A DNA stretch of 64,000 bases, taken from contig OU612068.1 in the NCBI GenBank assembly GCA_914767715.1, forward strand, positions 15,004,001 to 15,068,000. The letters are read 5' to 3'. Under the pieces are notes generated by a model that saw only the letters and a program-made list of their open reading frames with translations, had not been told where the DNA came from and ran no database searches. Each line of letters begins with the position of its first letter. The stretch's first letter is position 1. Origin of the DNA: Membranipora membranacea. Its lineage: Eukaryota; Bryozoa; Gymnolaemata; Cheilostomatida; Membraniporidae. The position numbers were made by a program, and so were the translations under genes. Shown in pieces: positions 50,296 to 62,190 of the stretch.

Positions 50296-51446
50296 CTTAT
50301 TATAGGTAATGTTCATGAAATTAAAGTTACACAACACTACACCCCAACATAGGCTTCAATAATCTGTCTGAATATGGAATGACAGTCCATGTCAGGCCCA
50401 ATAACTTGATACAGTGTGGAGTATTTATTCTTCGATCTGACCATCGCTGATAAGAATATGACAACACCACCATATCTCTTGGTTGCTAAGTAAAGGCAGA
50501 CATTACTCGACCGACCTCTTACAGCTGCACACTGATGTCACACGTAAACCTGATTAGCGAAGTACATACACAGCAATGTAAGAAAGTACAACTAATGATA
50601 AATATTAAGATAAGTTAGAGAGTCAGCCCACAAGTAAGGTGTTTGGTCACATCGGTTTCTATGGATAGGTTATTTTTATTGACACAGCGCTACAACTGGG
50701 ATTTATTACAATAAGTTATGCAATTTACCCACAAAGAACACTATGTTCCTTATGTGATTTTAGCGATGAAACAGAAACAAAGAATATCAAAATTAGCAAT
50801 GATTTTATCTAATCGTAAAATGGAAAGTCATATCATTTATTCATCTTGTAGTGAGAGTATAACACACCTATAGCCTGTCTTAAGACAGGCTAAACACAGC
50901 TACGGAGTTTTTGATACTTTTTCTGATATATCCTTGTTGGTTTGAGATAGATTAGAGTACCAACAAGGTGAAGCAAAGAGGATGTTGGATAATACACAGG
51001 TTTTATATAAGAGGGACAAAGAATAAGGAGATACCCTTGTATTAGCTGGCTTGGCATGCGTTCAATCATCTCGGTGAACAAATATACACTACTTGGGATT
51101 CTGATAACATGCTAGCATTTGAGAATACCTTACAGAACAAAGTTAAAATATTTTATTGCTCATTAACAGGAGTTAACTATGTGTGTATGATTGCTTCAAA
51201 ATGCAACTTCTTGAAGGAGGCTTATTAAAGCAGGTCAACGCTGGTTTAGAACCTGTTGTTATACAGGGTTTTCATAGGTTTTTCCTTTGTTGTTGATTGT
51301 TGAATCTTTCTATGATAATAAAAATAAAAACTTATGAAAGTATTGAAATATTTCTGGAAAATGCTGGAGATAACTTTGGAGTTATCAGATACCTGCAAAA
51401 GGGTTGACGACTCTCAATTCTTAGTTTTGATAGTGATTACAACAGA

Positions 51447-51468
51447 GAGGGTGGTATATACCACCCTC
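51447..51468. repeat. Perfect 22-bp palindrome
   Basis: gagggtggtatataccaccc then tc; self-complementary. Its arms carry GAGGG/CCCTC as at 18309-18344. Confidence 0.85.
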
Positions 51469-51998
51469 CCTGATTACAGACCTATCATGGAGAGCTCAAG
51501 GACGTAGTATTTATTTATATACATCTATTAGTTAGAATAGCAGACAGTTGAAGCAGTGAGAGAGATTCTGGTTACTCAGCGTGCCTTAAATTGAATAGAT
51601 ATCGCATATTTATTCTGGTAGTTAGGAAGTCCAGAGACGTTTCACCAGAAACATAGCAACAGTTTAAAATACAGAAAGTAACAGGTTATAAGATAGTCGA
51701 GGGGAATATACAGAAAACCAAGAGGATAAGTTCATGCACTAGAAATGAGACCTTAGCTTTCGATGACTAATATATAAGCTTTGATATAATGGCGGGGAGA
51801 TAACTTCTAGAACTATTATTTAATTTACAAACATAATGCTGGCATAATCAGGAGGCCCAAATCTGATATCAGACGATAATATAAAACAAAGAAGAATGAA
51901 TTACCTTGGTGACACAATCTTGGTTAATAACTTTAATTAGACAATAAATCATGTATTCCCTGGATGGACAATGATGCGATGATGTTCAACAGGTCTCG

Positions 51999-52092
51999 GC
52001 TCAAACGGTGCAAGATGCTGGTAGAGGCATTTCATTATCAACCACTTTCTTGATAATGAAATGCCTCTACCAGCATCTTGCACCGTTTGAGC
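51999..52092. repeat. Perfect hairpin, 43-bp arms, 8-base loop
   Basis: Arms 51999-52041 and 52050-52092 are exact reverse complements; the loop is ccactttc. No mismatches, so it is a young inverted duplication, a transposable hairpin, or an assembly or library artefact. If transcribed it would form a long perfect stem. Confidence 0.9.
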
Positions 52093-54239
52093 ACTTAAAC
52101 TGTCTCGGCCAAGAGCAATGAATTACACCAACTGGTTAAATTTGAGTGAGGGAATACACTACAATGATGAAAGTGAACGTGTTGATACACTTTTGACAGG
52201 CTTACTGTGGATTGACTCCAACAGGTAAATGACTGACTTAGCCTTTACAGATATGAAGCTTTATTTTATCTGCAAACTCTTAATGGGATTGAGTGTTGGT
52301 GATCTAAGATATGATTTGTACAATCTTAAAAACCCTTCGTAAAATTTCCTAAACTATCCATGACTAGTATAAGTCCTTAGATGAGTAAAGTGTCTTTAGG
52401 AGGAAGAGTTGGCCATGAAATATCTGGCTAGGCATTAAATCAACCTCACTACTTTACATTAATTCCCACCTTAACTAGCTAAAGTCGATGCTTGCTTACA
52501 TTAAGGCACCTCAAAGCTAGCTAAATTTATACCTAGCTTATAAAAACGCCCTTAGATATGTGGTATTTACTAAATAGGCTTTGTAGCTGTCAAGCGAATT
52601 GTTAAATTTTTGACTCGAGACCCTTCAACCTTTTGGCTTTGTAATAAATCCTATCTGAATGGCAAAAATACTACATGTAGTACGGGTAGTTATGAGCCGA
52701 TAGTATTGTGCCAGATTCCAGCCAAACCATGCGCAAATGTGAGTAAATTGCATCCTTTAGTTTTTTGATATATCATTATTAGGGGTTTAGCAACAACATG
52801 TACATCCAAGCCTTTGTTGATAACAAATCATGCTCAATTCATGGCATTCAATGAGCCATTATATGACTGCAAGCCGCTTGATTGTGAAATCCCTTAGTGC
52901 TAAGATCCACAGATAACAATGTAAACAGGGATTTTAAAGTGGATTTGAAGTATTCTCTTTCTTACATTAGACCAAGGAGTAATAGCGATTAGACAGGGTT
53001 AGAACTTGTGGGTCATGAGTGCGCCGCCACTGTCGCATTAAGAAGAGCAGGATAGCAATCATCATCATCCTTCTAGGACTAACAAAGTATAACCTCATGA
53101 GGTGATAATTACAGAGAGATGGAACATGGCGAACGCTATATCATCACAAACTGACCTATTTTGAACAGGTACATAGTATAGCAATTATAAATTTAGTCGT
53201 AACTTGTTGCATTCAAATCAGACATAACATGCAGGTAGCATTGTTAGAAGGCACAAGTGTCAGGTCAGATAAGTTCGTAATACATTATTATCAACTGCTG
53301 GTGTATTCATAAACTCATATGTTTATGGTGTCGAGTAACTAAAATACCACATTGTCTGCCTGATCATAGGAATTTTACTTGAGGAGGAGAGATCTGCCAA
53401 TCTTAGCTCTAATAGAGTTATAGTATAGTATCCTGGCATAGGCTTAGTGTTATGGTTGGATGGGATTGTGGGACATGATGCACTGATTTTGGTGCTTTTA
53501 CTCACATTCTCCTTGCGTTAACCGGAACCATGAGGCAGTTCATTGACCAGAACTGGATCTTTTTAGCGTCTATCACTTATGCTTGTATTTGGTAAGGGAT
53601 GGTTTAGTATTTGGTGCTGTAAGCATGGCCAAGCATGCGTGGATCTATAGAAGCTCTGAACTCAAGATGTATTGAGGTTGAATGGCAAACTTGTTATTGC
53701 GAGGGGTCAAGGAGAGCAATATTCTGCTTTATTTACTTTGCATACGAAGGCAGCAGAAAGAGCTGTGATAAGGCTATATTAACTGGGTGTATTGAGTTTT
53801 TTCAGCTGTTGCAAAAAGAAAACCATGTCTCACCATAGGCTGACCTGTTGTATGCGATCATAATCACATCACCTCAAACTATGCAAACTTGATGTCAGAT
53901 AAAAGTTCTTACTAAACTGAAGTCATCCAAAGTTGTGGTACATCTATTTGCAAATATTTTGATTCGGGAGAATTTGCAGCCACTACACATTGTACCTTGC
54001 ACTGTACAGTAAGCGTGTAGATTGACCCCTGTTGAAGGTGATTCTTGGCATTTTTTTACCGCGTTTGTTAGTGTAAGCTTATGTTAACTTAACAAACCAC
54101 AACCTGTGGTGTTTTGACACTCTGTTTAATTACAAAATAATATTCCTGTTGCACTCATTGCATGTATAGGTGAGATCATACAGGGTGCTGTAACAGCTGG
54201 CAGCATATCAGACAGTACCTTTTCAGGATTAGTAGAGCA

Positions 54240-57200
54240 ATGTCATCGATAGAGGAGACCTCGCTAAGCCCACATTCACAACATACGGATCATGAAGTGA
54301 ACTCAGAACAGCCTATGCTACTGTTAACGCGAGGTGTACCAACATTATCTCGATCACATGGAATACCAACTATGTCACGATCATCTTATAGCACTGTAAG
54401 TATGTTCAGTGTATTTCATACAACAAACAAATCCAAACTCAAGACTCGCGCATTTATTTTAAATATTCATCTGGCGGAACGGAAGTTGCCCATCATAATA
54501 AACATGCTTTTTCCACTGGAGATTCTAGTTCATTCACAGTCCACTGCTTTGTGTGTAATTGTCGATATCCGGATATGCTGTTGGACAGTTTCATAGGAAA
54601 GAATATTTGCAGTTCAGCCGAAAATAGACTGCAACAAGATTTTAAACAAAACAACAGGTTTCTTGTTCATAGTAGGGTAGAGTATTCACTGTGAGGTGAA
54701 CTCTATGTATATTACATATACTAGATAGATCTTTCCGGGTGTTATACACACACCAGAAGGGAATGGTCGTAATGGGAGTCATGCCAGGGATACCTTGTCA
54801 TATAATACAGCCAGCAAGGTTCCGCTTTATCCGCAGAGGCAGATAGATAAACAATATAACCAAACAGGACAGTCATGAGAAAAGACCTGATCAAGATTGA
54901 CATCAGATGTAATAGGCTACTCCGTCTATAACATCAGTACATCAGAACCATAATTTGGTCAAATACAAAGCTAAAAATTTATTAATATGCATATATTAGT
55001 TGAGATGGAAAGAAATGTGTAAAACAGCATGCTCTTTTTTTTGGATATACTGCCTGCCTGTTAGCACTGCTGGATGGGTTTTGTCATAAGCGGATGGCCC
55101 CTTTACAGAGATGTGTGGCCGATAGCCATTTACCAGACATATTTATAGCACAACAGAAACGGTGCCAAAAGTCTGATTGGGTTTTAATAATTAATATGAG
55201 TTGCAGCCCTTGAAGCATCTATATTGCCTGTGGGTTTAGGAAACCCGACCTGTATATAGATTCTATTTATTGACATTTTTGGTTCTGGAGCATAGAGACA
55301 TGTTTAGTTTTGATGCTCATAGGAAGCTCATGGGATTGAGAAAACAACATACTTGGCTCCAGATAATGACAAACATCAGAATTATTGTTTTTGATTGGAA
55401 ACCCACGAGAAACATTATTTCTATTAATCAGGTAGACAGGTACAAGCTCAGGTTAAAGTAAAATCCAGCTTCTATCATTGAGCAGGGCTGGACCATGAAC
55501 AATTTTACCTTTTTTTTTTAAAGTTTTACATTCACACATGTAGTCAATCTTCTATTCTTTGTAGAAAATGCAAACATTCAAACACAAAAATCGTTGTAAA
55601 TGGATTATATTCTTCTCTGTGGCGGTGCTGACTTTAGTCTTTCTCGTTGTCGGAGCCGTAGCACTCATAATGATGTCTGAGAATGAACACATACCAACAA
55701 CCAATGAAAATTATGCAGGTGACGCTCTCTCATCTGGAGTTCAGCAGCAACAATCAAACCAAGTAAGTCCTTACTAACTTTAGAGTCAGGTCATTTGTTT
55801 TAATCATGTTCTTTTACCCATAGATAATGAGACCTACACACATACTCAAGTAATGTGTAACTAGCCGTACAGCGAAAACTTTAATTAAGTGTTACAAACT
55901 ATCATAAGACCACTGACATTATTTAGTATCTCTGATAAGGCTACAAAGCTTTTTTGGAATTCAAGCATCTGATTACACAACTATGAATCCTTTATCATTA
56001 TAATCTTTTATTGTCAATGCAATCTGATACAAGGGTGATTATGTGCTGAGAAGTCACTAGTACTAGTAGTGACTACCTCAAAAAAACTATGTGATGTATA
56101 AACGTGATATAGCCATTTTTTATCAGTGCCATTGGGTAGATACAGACAGTAATACAAATGAAAACCCTTGATTTGTAGTTGTGTGTATTCCCCCTGTGTG
56201 TTTTTAATAAAAAACTTGAACCAAACTCCATTTATTCATTACACCACCATTCATAGTCTCCCCTTTGTAAAAGTACTATCGCTTATGAATAGCATTATCT
56301 TTTCCATCATTACAATTATGTTCAACCGGTTTGATGTTTTCTCAACAGGAAAACCAAAAGAGACCTAAACTGATTTTTGAGTATGTTGGTGAGCAGAAGA
56401 AAAAGGAGAAGGTTATAATTTATTTAGGGAGGAATTCAACAGAGCTTTTCTCTGAGCAAGTTGATGTCATCAACCACTTCACAAAGGTGTCGTAGCCTTA
56501 TATTCTTACTCTGTGATTCCGCGTAACTGAAATAAAGTTGATCAACAGTATGAAATTCAATATATAATGGTTGGCTAAACATTTCCCATACAATGGCTTG
56601 AAATAATAGATGATATTATTTCCGATTTACATGCTTCCATGCTAGCCAGAATGAATGTCTGTATGTACTGTTAGATGAAAAGTTGAACAACCTATTTTTG
56701 TGGAATTACAGCCATTTACTGTTTATCAATAACTGGAGCTGGGGGGTCATTGGGTTATCAGTGTTTAAATTTTGATCAGTTAAGCAATGGTATTGCCTTG
56801 AACCCAAGTAACACAAGCCAACATGACTATACATACATTATTATACCTAGTTGACACACAATCAAGGAGCCGCTACTATCAGCACCTTTACCAACTATGA
56901 GATAATCGTCTGGCTGATTGGTAATTTTGCAGAGCTGTATGGGACATTATGTCTGTGAACATATTATATTGTTATATATATTGTAATCAGATATATACAC
57001 CTGTAGGTGCAATGTCATTGTAGGCTGCTATTAAGGGCAAAGTACCAGACAGGTTTGCACAGAATATGTAAATATATGGATCTAACAAGCATGCACACAT
57101 AATAGTCCCAACTCCGACGATCATTAAGTTACCACCAAAATAACAGTTGCCAGCTAATTATTATAAAAAAGACATTATATCAACAATAATAATGAGATGA

Positions 57201-59611
57201 CTTAAAATTGTATTGTACAAAAAACAGCAGGTCATAACACCAAGGAGTTCAAGACTCCTTGATTACACCAATGAGCTGGTTAATTGAGCTCATTACAAGC
57301 AACTTAACCTCTCTGTTTATCTGTCACAGCGCATAGCAGTACACAGATTAGAAGTATCTCCAGGAGTAAAGGTGTGTTTAGTTAAGACAATCACGGCAGA
57401 AGTTAAACCTGATGAATTAGCTGATGCCCTCACTAAATCTATTAATATACAGGTGAGCCCAACTCCTACTCATAGGTAAGGTTAGATTATGTGAAGCTTA
57501 CACCTTTCCTGGGCGCTTGTAGTGACACTCTATTATTTATGTCACTACAATCGACCTGGGTTATGTTTGAGCTCTTTAATTAAAGCTAAACTACCACTGA
57601 TGTATAATATATATATATGGTGATAGCACCAGGGTGCTTCTAGATCAAGTTCAATCCAATCGCCTGCATTCCAGTTGCTCCCTTCCACTGGGCGTGACCA
57701 TTGGATCGGAAGCAACACCCAATGCAGGCAAAAGGACCAAACTTGGTCTAGGGTGCTTCAGATATATATAAATGTGTTTTAGACAAGACCGAATGAAATC
57801 AGTGACCATATTTTTGCAAAATGAACAGTGAAGTCAGTCCTGACAAGCCAATTTGTTATATCAGATCTCTGCGTTGAATACAGTGAGTTAGATATTTTGG
57901 CTTGTGTGTTTGTTTAGATGTGTCATTTCATTGTTACATAAAAAGCGATCACAGAGTACGGATATATGTAATGTAAAACAAAAATAGTACTGCTGAGATG
58001 GTAAATAGTGCAGTCGGGAGTTTGTATCAATAACAATAGTACTTGAATCAGACAAAGAAATCACCTGCTGCAGTGATAATGACAACCATGTGCAACTGCC
58101 AGCTGCTAGTGTATTGTGTGCTAGCTGCTAGCACAGAATAAAAATATGGGTCAAAATGAAGCCTTCATTAAAAAAAGACATCAAGGTTTGTATTATCACA
58201 GAGGCCGAGACGGGTAGTGCAGGATTAGCAGGCTATTTCAGCTATTATGTTTTACTGTTAAATTCTACCGCTCTGTTTGACAGGTTAATTCTACTGAGGT
58301 GTATGTAATAGATCCTACACCTGTATCCAATGACATACTTGACGACATTACTGTGCATGCTTACTGTCCTAATGCTGAGGTGTACTCCATTAAAAAAGTC
58401 AATGGAAATGACACAACAAACGGTATCACGATGGAACAACTCATTGAGAGCAAACAAGGTAATTTACATTACTGTTATGAAGTAATTTTGTAACCCATTT
58501 ACATGCCTAAAACCTGCAACTAGTATTTATGTTCGTGTTGATGGCCCAATTATTCTATTAAATTCCAACATGTCACACTCCCACCTTGATTGGTTAATGG
58601 AAGTACTAAACAGAAAAGGTCTGCTTTCAGTTGCTTTCTTGCTAATGAAATATTTTCGCAAATTTCAGTTTTTTTAATGAGCATTAGATTTTGGCCAGTT
58701 TTCAACAATAAAATTAAAATTTAATCTCACGATAGCCATAGCCATAATAAACAACATAGAGCTGTTTTGATTGACATGAATTCAACAGAGGAATCTGCTC
58801 TGATGAAATCCCATATGATATTTTCGTTGCTGCTACCATGGAGAGGTAAAATGAGACTCGATTCTATGCTGTCTGCGAGGTATATATCAGCTATCACTAA
58901 CAGCCATGATTCTACTTAATCTGCTGATCGAATTCTGACAGGTTACAGCAGAGCAAAGAGGCAATCAGCATTCCACCATTCAAACCCGTTGGATACCCAT
59001 CACAGTTCAGAGACATACTATTGCGGTGGACCTATCGGCGAAGATCCTAAACCTGCGTTACCATACCAATGTACGAAATCTCAGGACTTCTGCTTCAAGA
59101 ACCTGGTGAATGAGCAATGTGACGAGTGCTACCACGGCCACTGTGAGTTGTTCAGCGGTGGTGACATATCTTGCATAGTGTTTAGGATTTCACATACCAA
59201 CTTATAAATATAGGAAGCATATATACACTGCTGGCTCAGGAGGCTCAGAAAACAATCATGCTTCCCAGTCACATTAAAACTCACAACTTTTGACAATTAA
59301 TATCAAGCATGTTTTTTAGCGTTGCATTAGTATTAAAACTCAGCGTTTGTTCAGAGGTGATTGCAATTGCAAAACAGCTGCATGCTTGAAGATTGAATTG
59401 ACCCTAAAGATTCAAATTACCACCATGTGCGTCAAACCCCGGACTTTAATACAGACATTGCTTATTTGTTTTGACAGTTCTCAGAACCAGAGGATGTTGG
59501 TGTCCTATCACAGCTATTCACACATGTATCAAGATATCATGGAAACCAGTGAACCGACTGTGCTGTGGTGTTAATCAACCCCCTTGTATACGTAGAGAAT
59601 GTGGTGCGTGA
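54240..59611 (+). CDS. BRICHOS-domain type II membrane protein with furin site and Cys-rich C-terminus (chondromodulin/tenomodulin/ITM2-like)
   Basis: Predicted to be made as a membrane-anchored precursor whose C-terminal domain is released by furin, with BRICHOS acting as an intramolecular chaperone (known for this family). Exons: 54240-54395, 55565-55762, 56349-56486, 57330-57452, 58284-58458, 58942-59160 and 59478-59611. Phases agree and give 380 residues. The cytoplasmic N-terminus (1-64) is Ser/Thr-rich and ends basic. A single membrane segment at 65-89 (WIIFFSVAVLTLVFLVVGAV onward) has no preceding signal peptide. BRICHOS spans about 120-240, with the paired Cys at 180 (KVCLVKTI) and 233 (HAYCPNAEVY). 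RAKR at 267-270 is a furin site, followed by about 110 residues with some 14 Cys (YYCGGP, DFCFKN, EQCDEC, RGCWCP, RLCCG, RRECGA). The usual BRICHOS Asp before the first Cys strand appears to be His161 in VINHF. The family is clear; orthology to a single vertebrate gene is not. Confidence 0.85.
57241..57261. repeat. Short palindrome, 8-bp arms
   Basis: caaggagt, five bases, actccttg. Immediately followed by a second one at about 57270-57294 (aatgagct ... agctcatt). Intronic in the BRICHOS gene. Confidence 0.75.
57641..57750. mobile_element. 110-bp MITE with 9-bp target duplication
   Basis: The termini tagatcaagttcaatcc and ggaccaaacttggtcta are imperfect inverted repeats. Inside, cgcctgcattccagttgct mirrors agcaacacccaatgcaggc. 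The exact direct repeat gggtgcttc flanks it at 57632-57640 and 57751-57759. Diverged relatives are at 13707-13850, 21720-21805, 36800-36880 and 38685-38735. A 9-bp duplication suggests a Mutator-like or Merlin-like transposase, but that is inference. It sits in a BRICHOS-gene intron. Confidence 0.75.
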
Positions 59612-62190
59612 TATTTTAATTATTTACGAAACAGATTTATAAATGTTGAGTCAATATCGGTACAGTTGTTTCAGTTTGCTTGCGTTTAATGAGCTATACC
59701 ATGCTAAAGCCTCACCTGGAACACTGGTAGATGCATTCAATTATAAACTGCTTAACAGAATGACTGGGCACTGAAATACATTGAAAGCATTGAAGTACAC
59801 CGGGCTGTCCGTGTGGCTGGTGATTGGTTGGGCCGGTGATATTGACCTAAACTAGTAAAAATTTAGAATAAATCTTGCGATAAGAAAAGTTTGAATTTCA
59901 GTGAATCCTTTTTAGCTGTTGGAATTGATAAGAAAGTAAAAATATAATTTCATATTGCTCATCCTGTGTCTAACCTCTTGTTGACAGCATGTTGTAGCAC
60001 AGCCTGCACTTCTCTGTCTGAATATACATTTGATGCTACCACACGATGACTTAAATCGCACAAACAAAAGAGAGAACTTATGTGTCATCAAATTGTTATA
60101 AAAAAAGATAACGTATTTAATACAATTTGACCAGACATTAGTTCTTGCTTCTAAACTTTTGAGTGGGCGAGACTTTGTAACCTAGCCAACATTTAATGCA
60201 CACTAATTTTCAGACCCCTACTTTAAAGCATCATTGCTGTTGTGTGGAGTGACAATACGGCGCAGGCTGTTAAACATGTATACAAATACAATTATATTGT
60301 TTTTGATATTTCTAGATGAGCATTGGAGAGTGCCCTACGTACCAATACCTGTAATAACATTCTCCATCACACCAACAAATGCTGGTGGCGAACGGCTGTG
60401 ATAATGCCAACCATGTCCATTTAAAGACACAGGGTGAACACAACTCCAAGACAAAGTGCCATAGATATGAACATTAGAATCGCACATTCTTGCAAAAGCT
60501 TTACTCACATTTTATACTATGGTATTACGAATAGACCAAAACATTAGATGACAGCATGCCCATACAAATTGTGTCCAGTTCAGTATAATTAGTGCCCTTA
60601 TTCTGCCTATCAATGTTGACAACCAATCAACACACTGTTTTTTTTAGTCAGGGGATGCTTCCAAATCCTTGCCTCAAACCGTAAAGAAAATTAATTTTGT
60701 GAACACAATGGAAATCCGGGACAATGAAATTTTAAATATCAATGTTTTCATATTATGTTTACAGAAATGTTACTTACAGACACTATTTTTTGTAGTTTTT
60801 TGCTAATGAATAAATTTTCAAAGCTTCTTTGGGCATATGAACATTACTTTAAATATAGTATAAGTCGCTAGCTCGAAAGTTTCTTGTGCCTTGAGCCATA
60901 AATATCTTCAGGTTTTCTAGCGATCTCTCGCAAGGGAAAATTTAGAAGATGATGCTCGAAACTGAAAGTGAATGTTGATAGTTCGAAGAGCATCATGCTA
61001 TCAAAGAGCACAAAGCAATATAAAACCTTTCAATGCTGGCTTTGGTATATTTGCGAGAAGAGATACTGGTCCATTTTTAGAATTTGCTATAAAACTGCAT
61101 GGATGGGTTGATGTTGGGAACTTCATGTGAACATAACTTCTATGCCACAATTCATAGGACGAGGTTCCCTTCTAATGTATTGTGCATACATATGCTGCAA
61201 AGCAATTGGAAATCTTATTGACAGTTTGGTCAAATTTAGAGAAACTAACTGAAACAGTGTTACCATGATCGGGTTGTTGAATGTCTCTTTGACTTTTAGC
61301 TACAAATCAAGGTTATCTTGGTGAGCAGGTGAAATGTCGACACAGGGAAAGCAACAATGGCGTTATGATTGTAAAATATTCTTTGAATATGTTAACAAAA
61401 ACTTATGTTTTATTTAAAACAACATTACAGCCCTTTTTATTGATAGCGGATCAACTGGACATGATCTTATACACGAAGTCTAAAAGTGAAAGTATTTTTA
61501 ATATTCAGATTGGCGACAGTAAATTGGTATATTTATTATCATACGGACCGATTAAATTGTCATGAATCTTAGCAATGAGTACTCACGAGACAGAAAAATA
61601 GTCTAGTATGGTAAATAAGGAAAACTGAAATCAGCCTAAAATGACCATCAAAGAGTTATATTATGGCATGCTCGTTCCCATTGACGGGTTAGGACAAGTT
61701 GTACAGTGATATACTTAGTAGGGGGTGCTGACTGTGAGGAGATAGTAAGCGCCGCTCATAACTGAGTGCGCAGATCAACTAGCGCTTCATTGCAGAGAGA
61801 TTCCTCCAGCGACATATTCCATCCTCTAAAAACATGCGGATGCATAAATTCTCCATTTGTTTAGATGTTACAAGGGGTATAAACAAGTCCTAAGTGAAGA
61901 TATTTACACAAAAACTTCAACTACAGTGCGTATCTAAAAGTCAGTACCGTGTATTTTAATGTCATTCATTGACAAATCAAGTTTACAGCTTGAATTTAGA
62001 CATGGACCTTCTGCGTTCCTCAATAGTTATTTCCTGCTTCAAAAAATAAGACTCCAAGGAAATTAACCAAATTAGATGCTCATTTCTCAGATTTAAAAAA
62101 ATTTTTTTTGTTATGTTATGAGTCCGAAGAAAAGAAAATTTTCCGATTTGTGTTTGATAGAGATATTTGCTAGACGGGAGGAAAAATGTC
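59612..62190. other. Convergent spacer between the BRICHOS gene and EMC4
   Basis: 3' untranslated space of both genes. No exon or clear repeat recognised; AT-rich. Confidence 0.4.

Larger units (their letters stand above)
50296..54239. other. Intergenic region between the glycoprotein and BRICHOS genes
   Basis: Divergent promoters of the two flanking genes should lie here. No exon supported; short ORFs lack similarity. Structures: a perfect 22-bp palindrome at 51447-51468 and a 43-bp-arm hairpin at 51999-52092. Confidence 0.45.

Noticed and set aside
54240-54596. Single-exon reading of the BRICHOS first exon
   Set aside because: The frame runs past a clear GTAAGT donor at 54396; the remainder is intronic.
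59347-59574. Open frame over the last BRICHOS exon
   Set aside because: Wrong phase. The in-phase frame from 59478 gives the Cys-rich end and stops at 59611.
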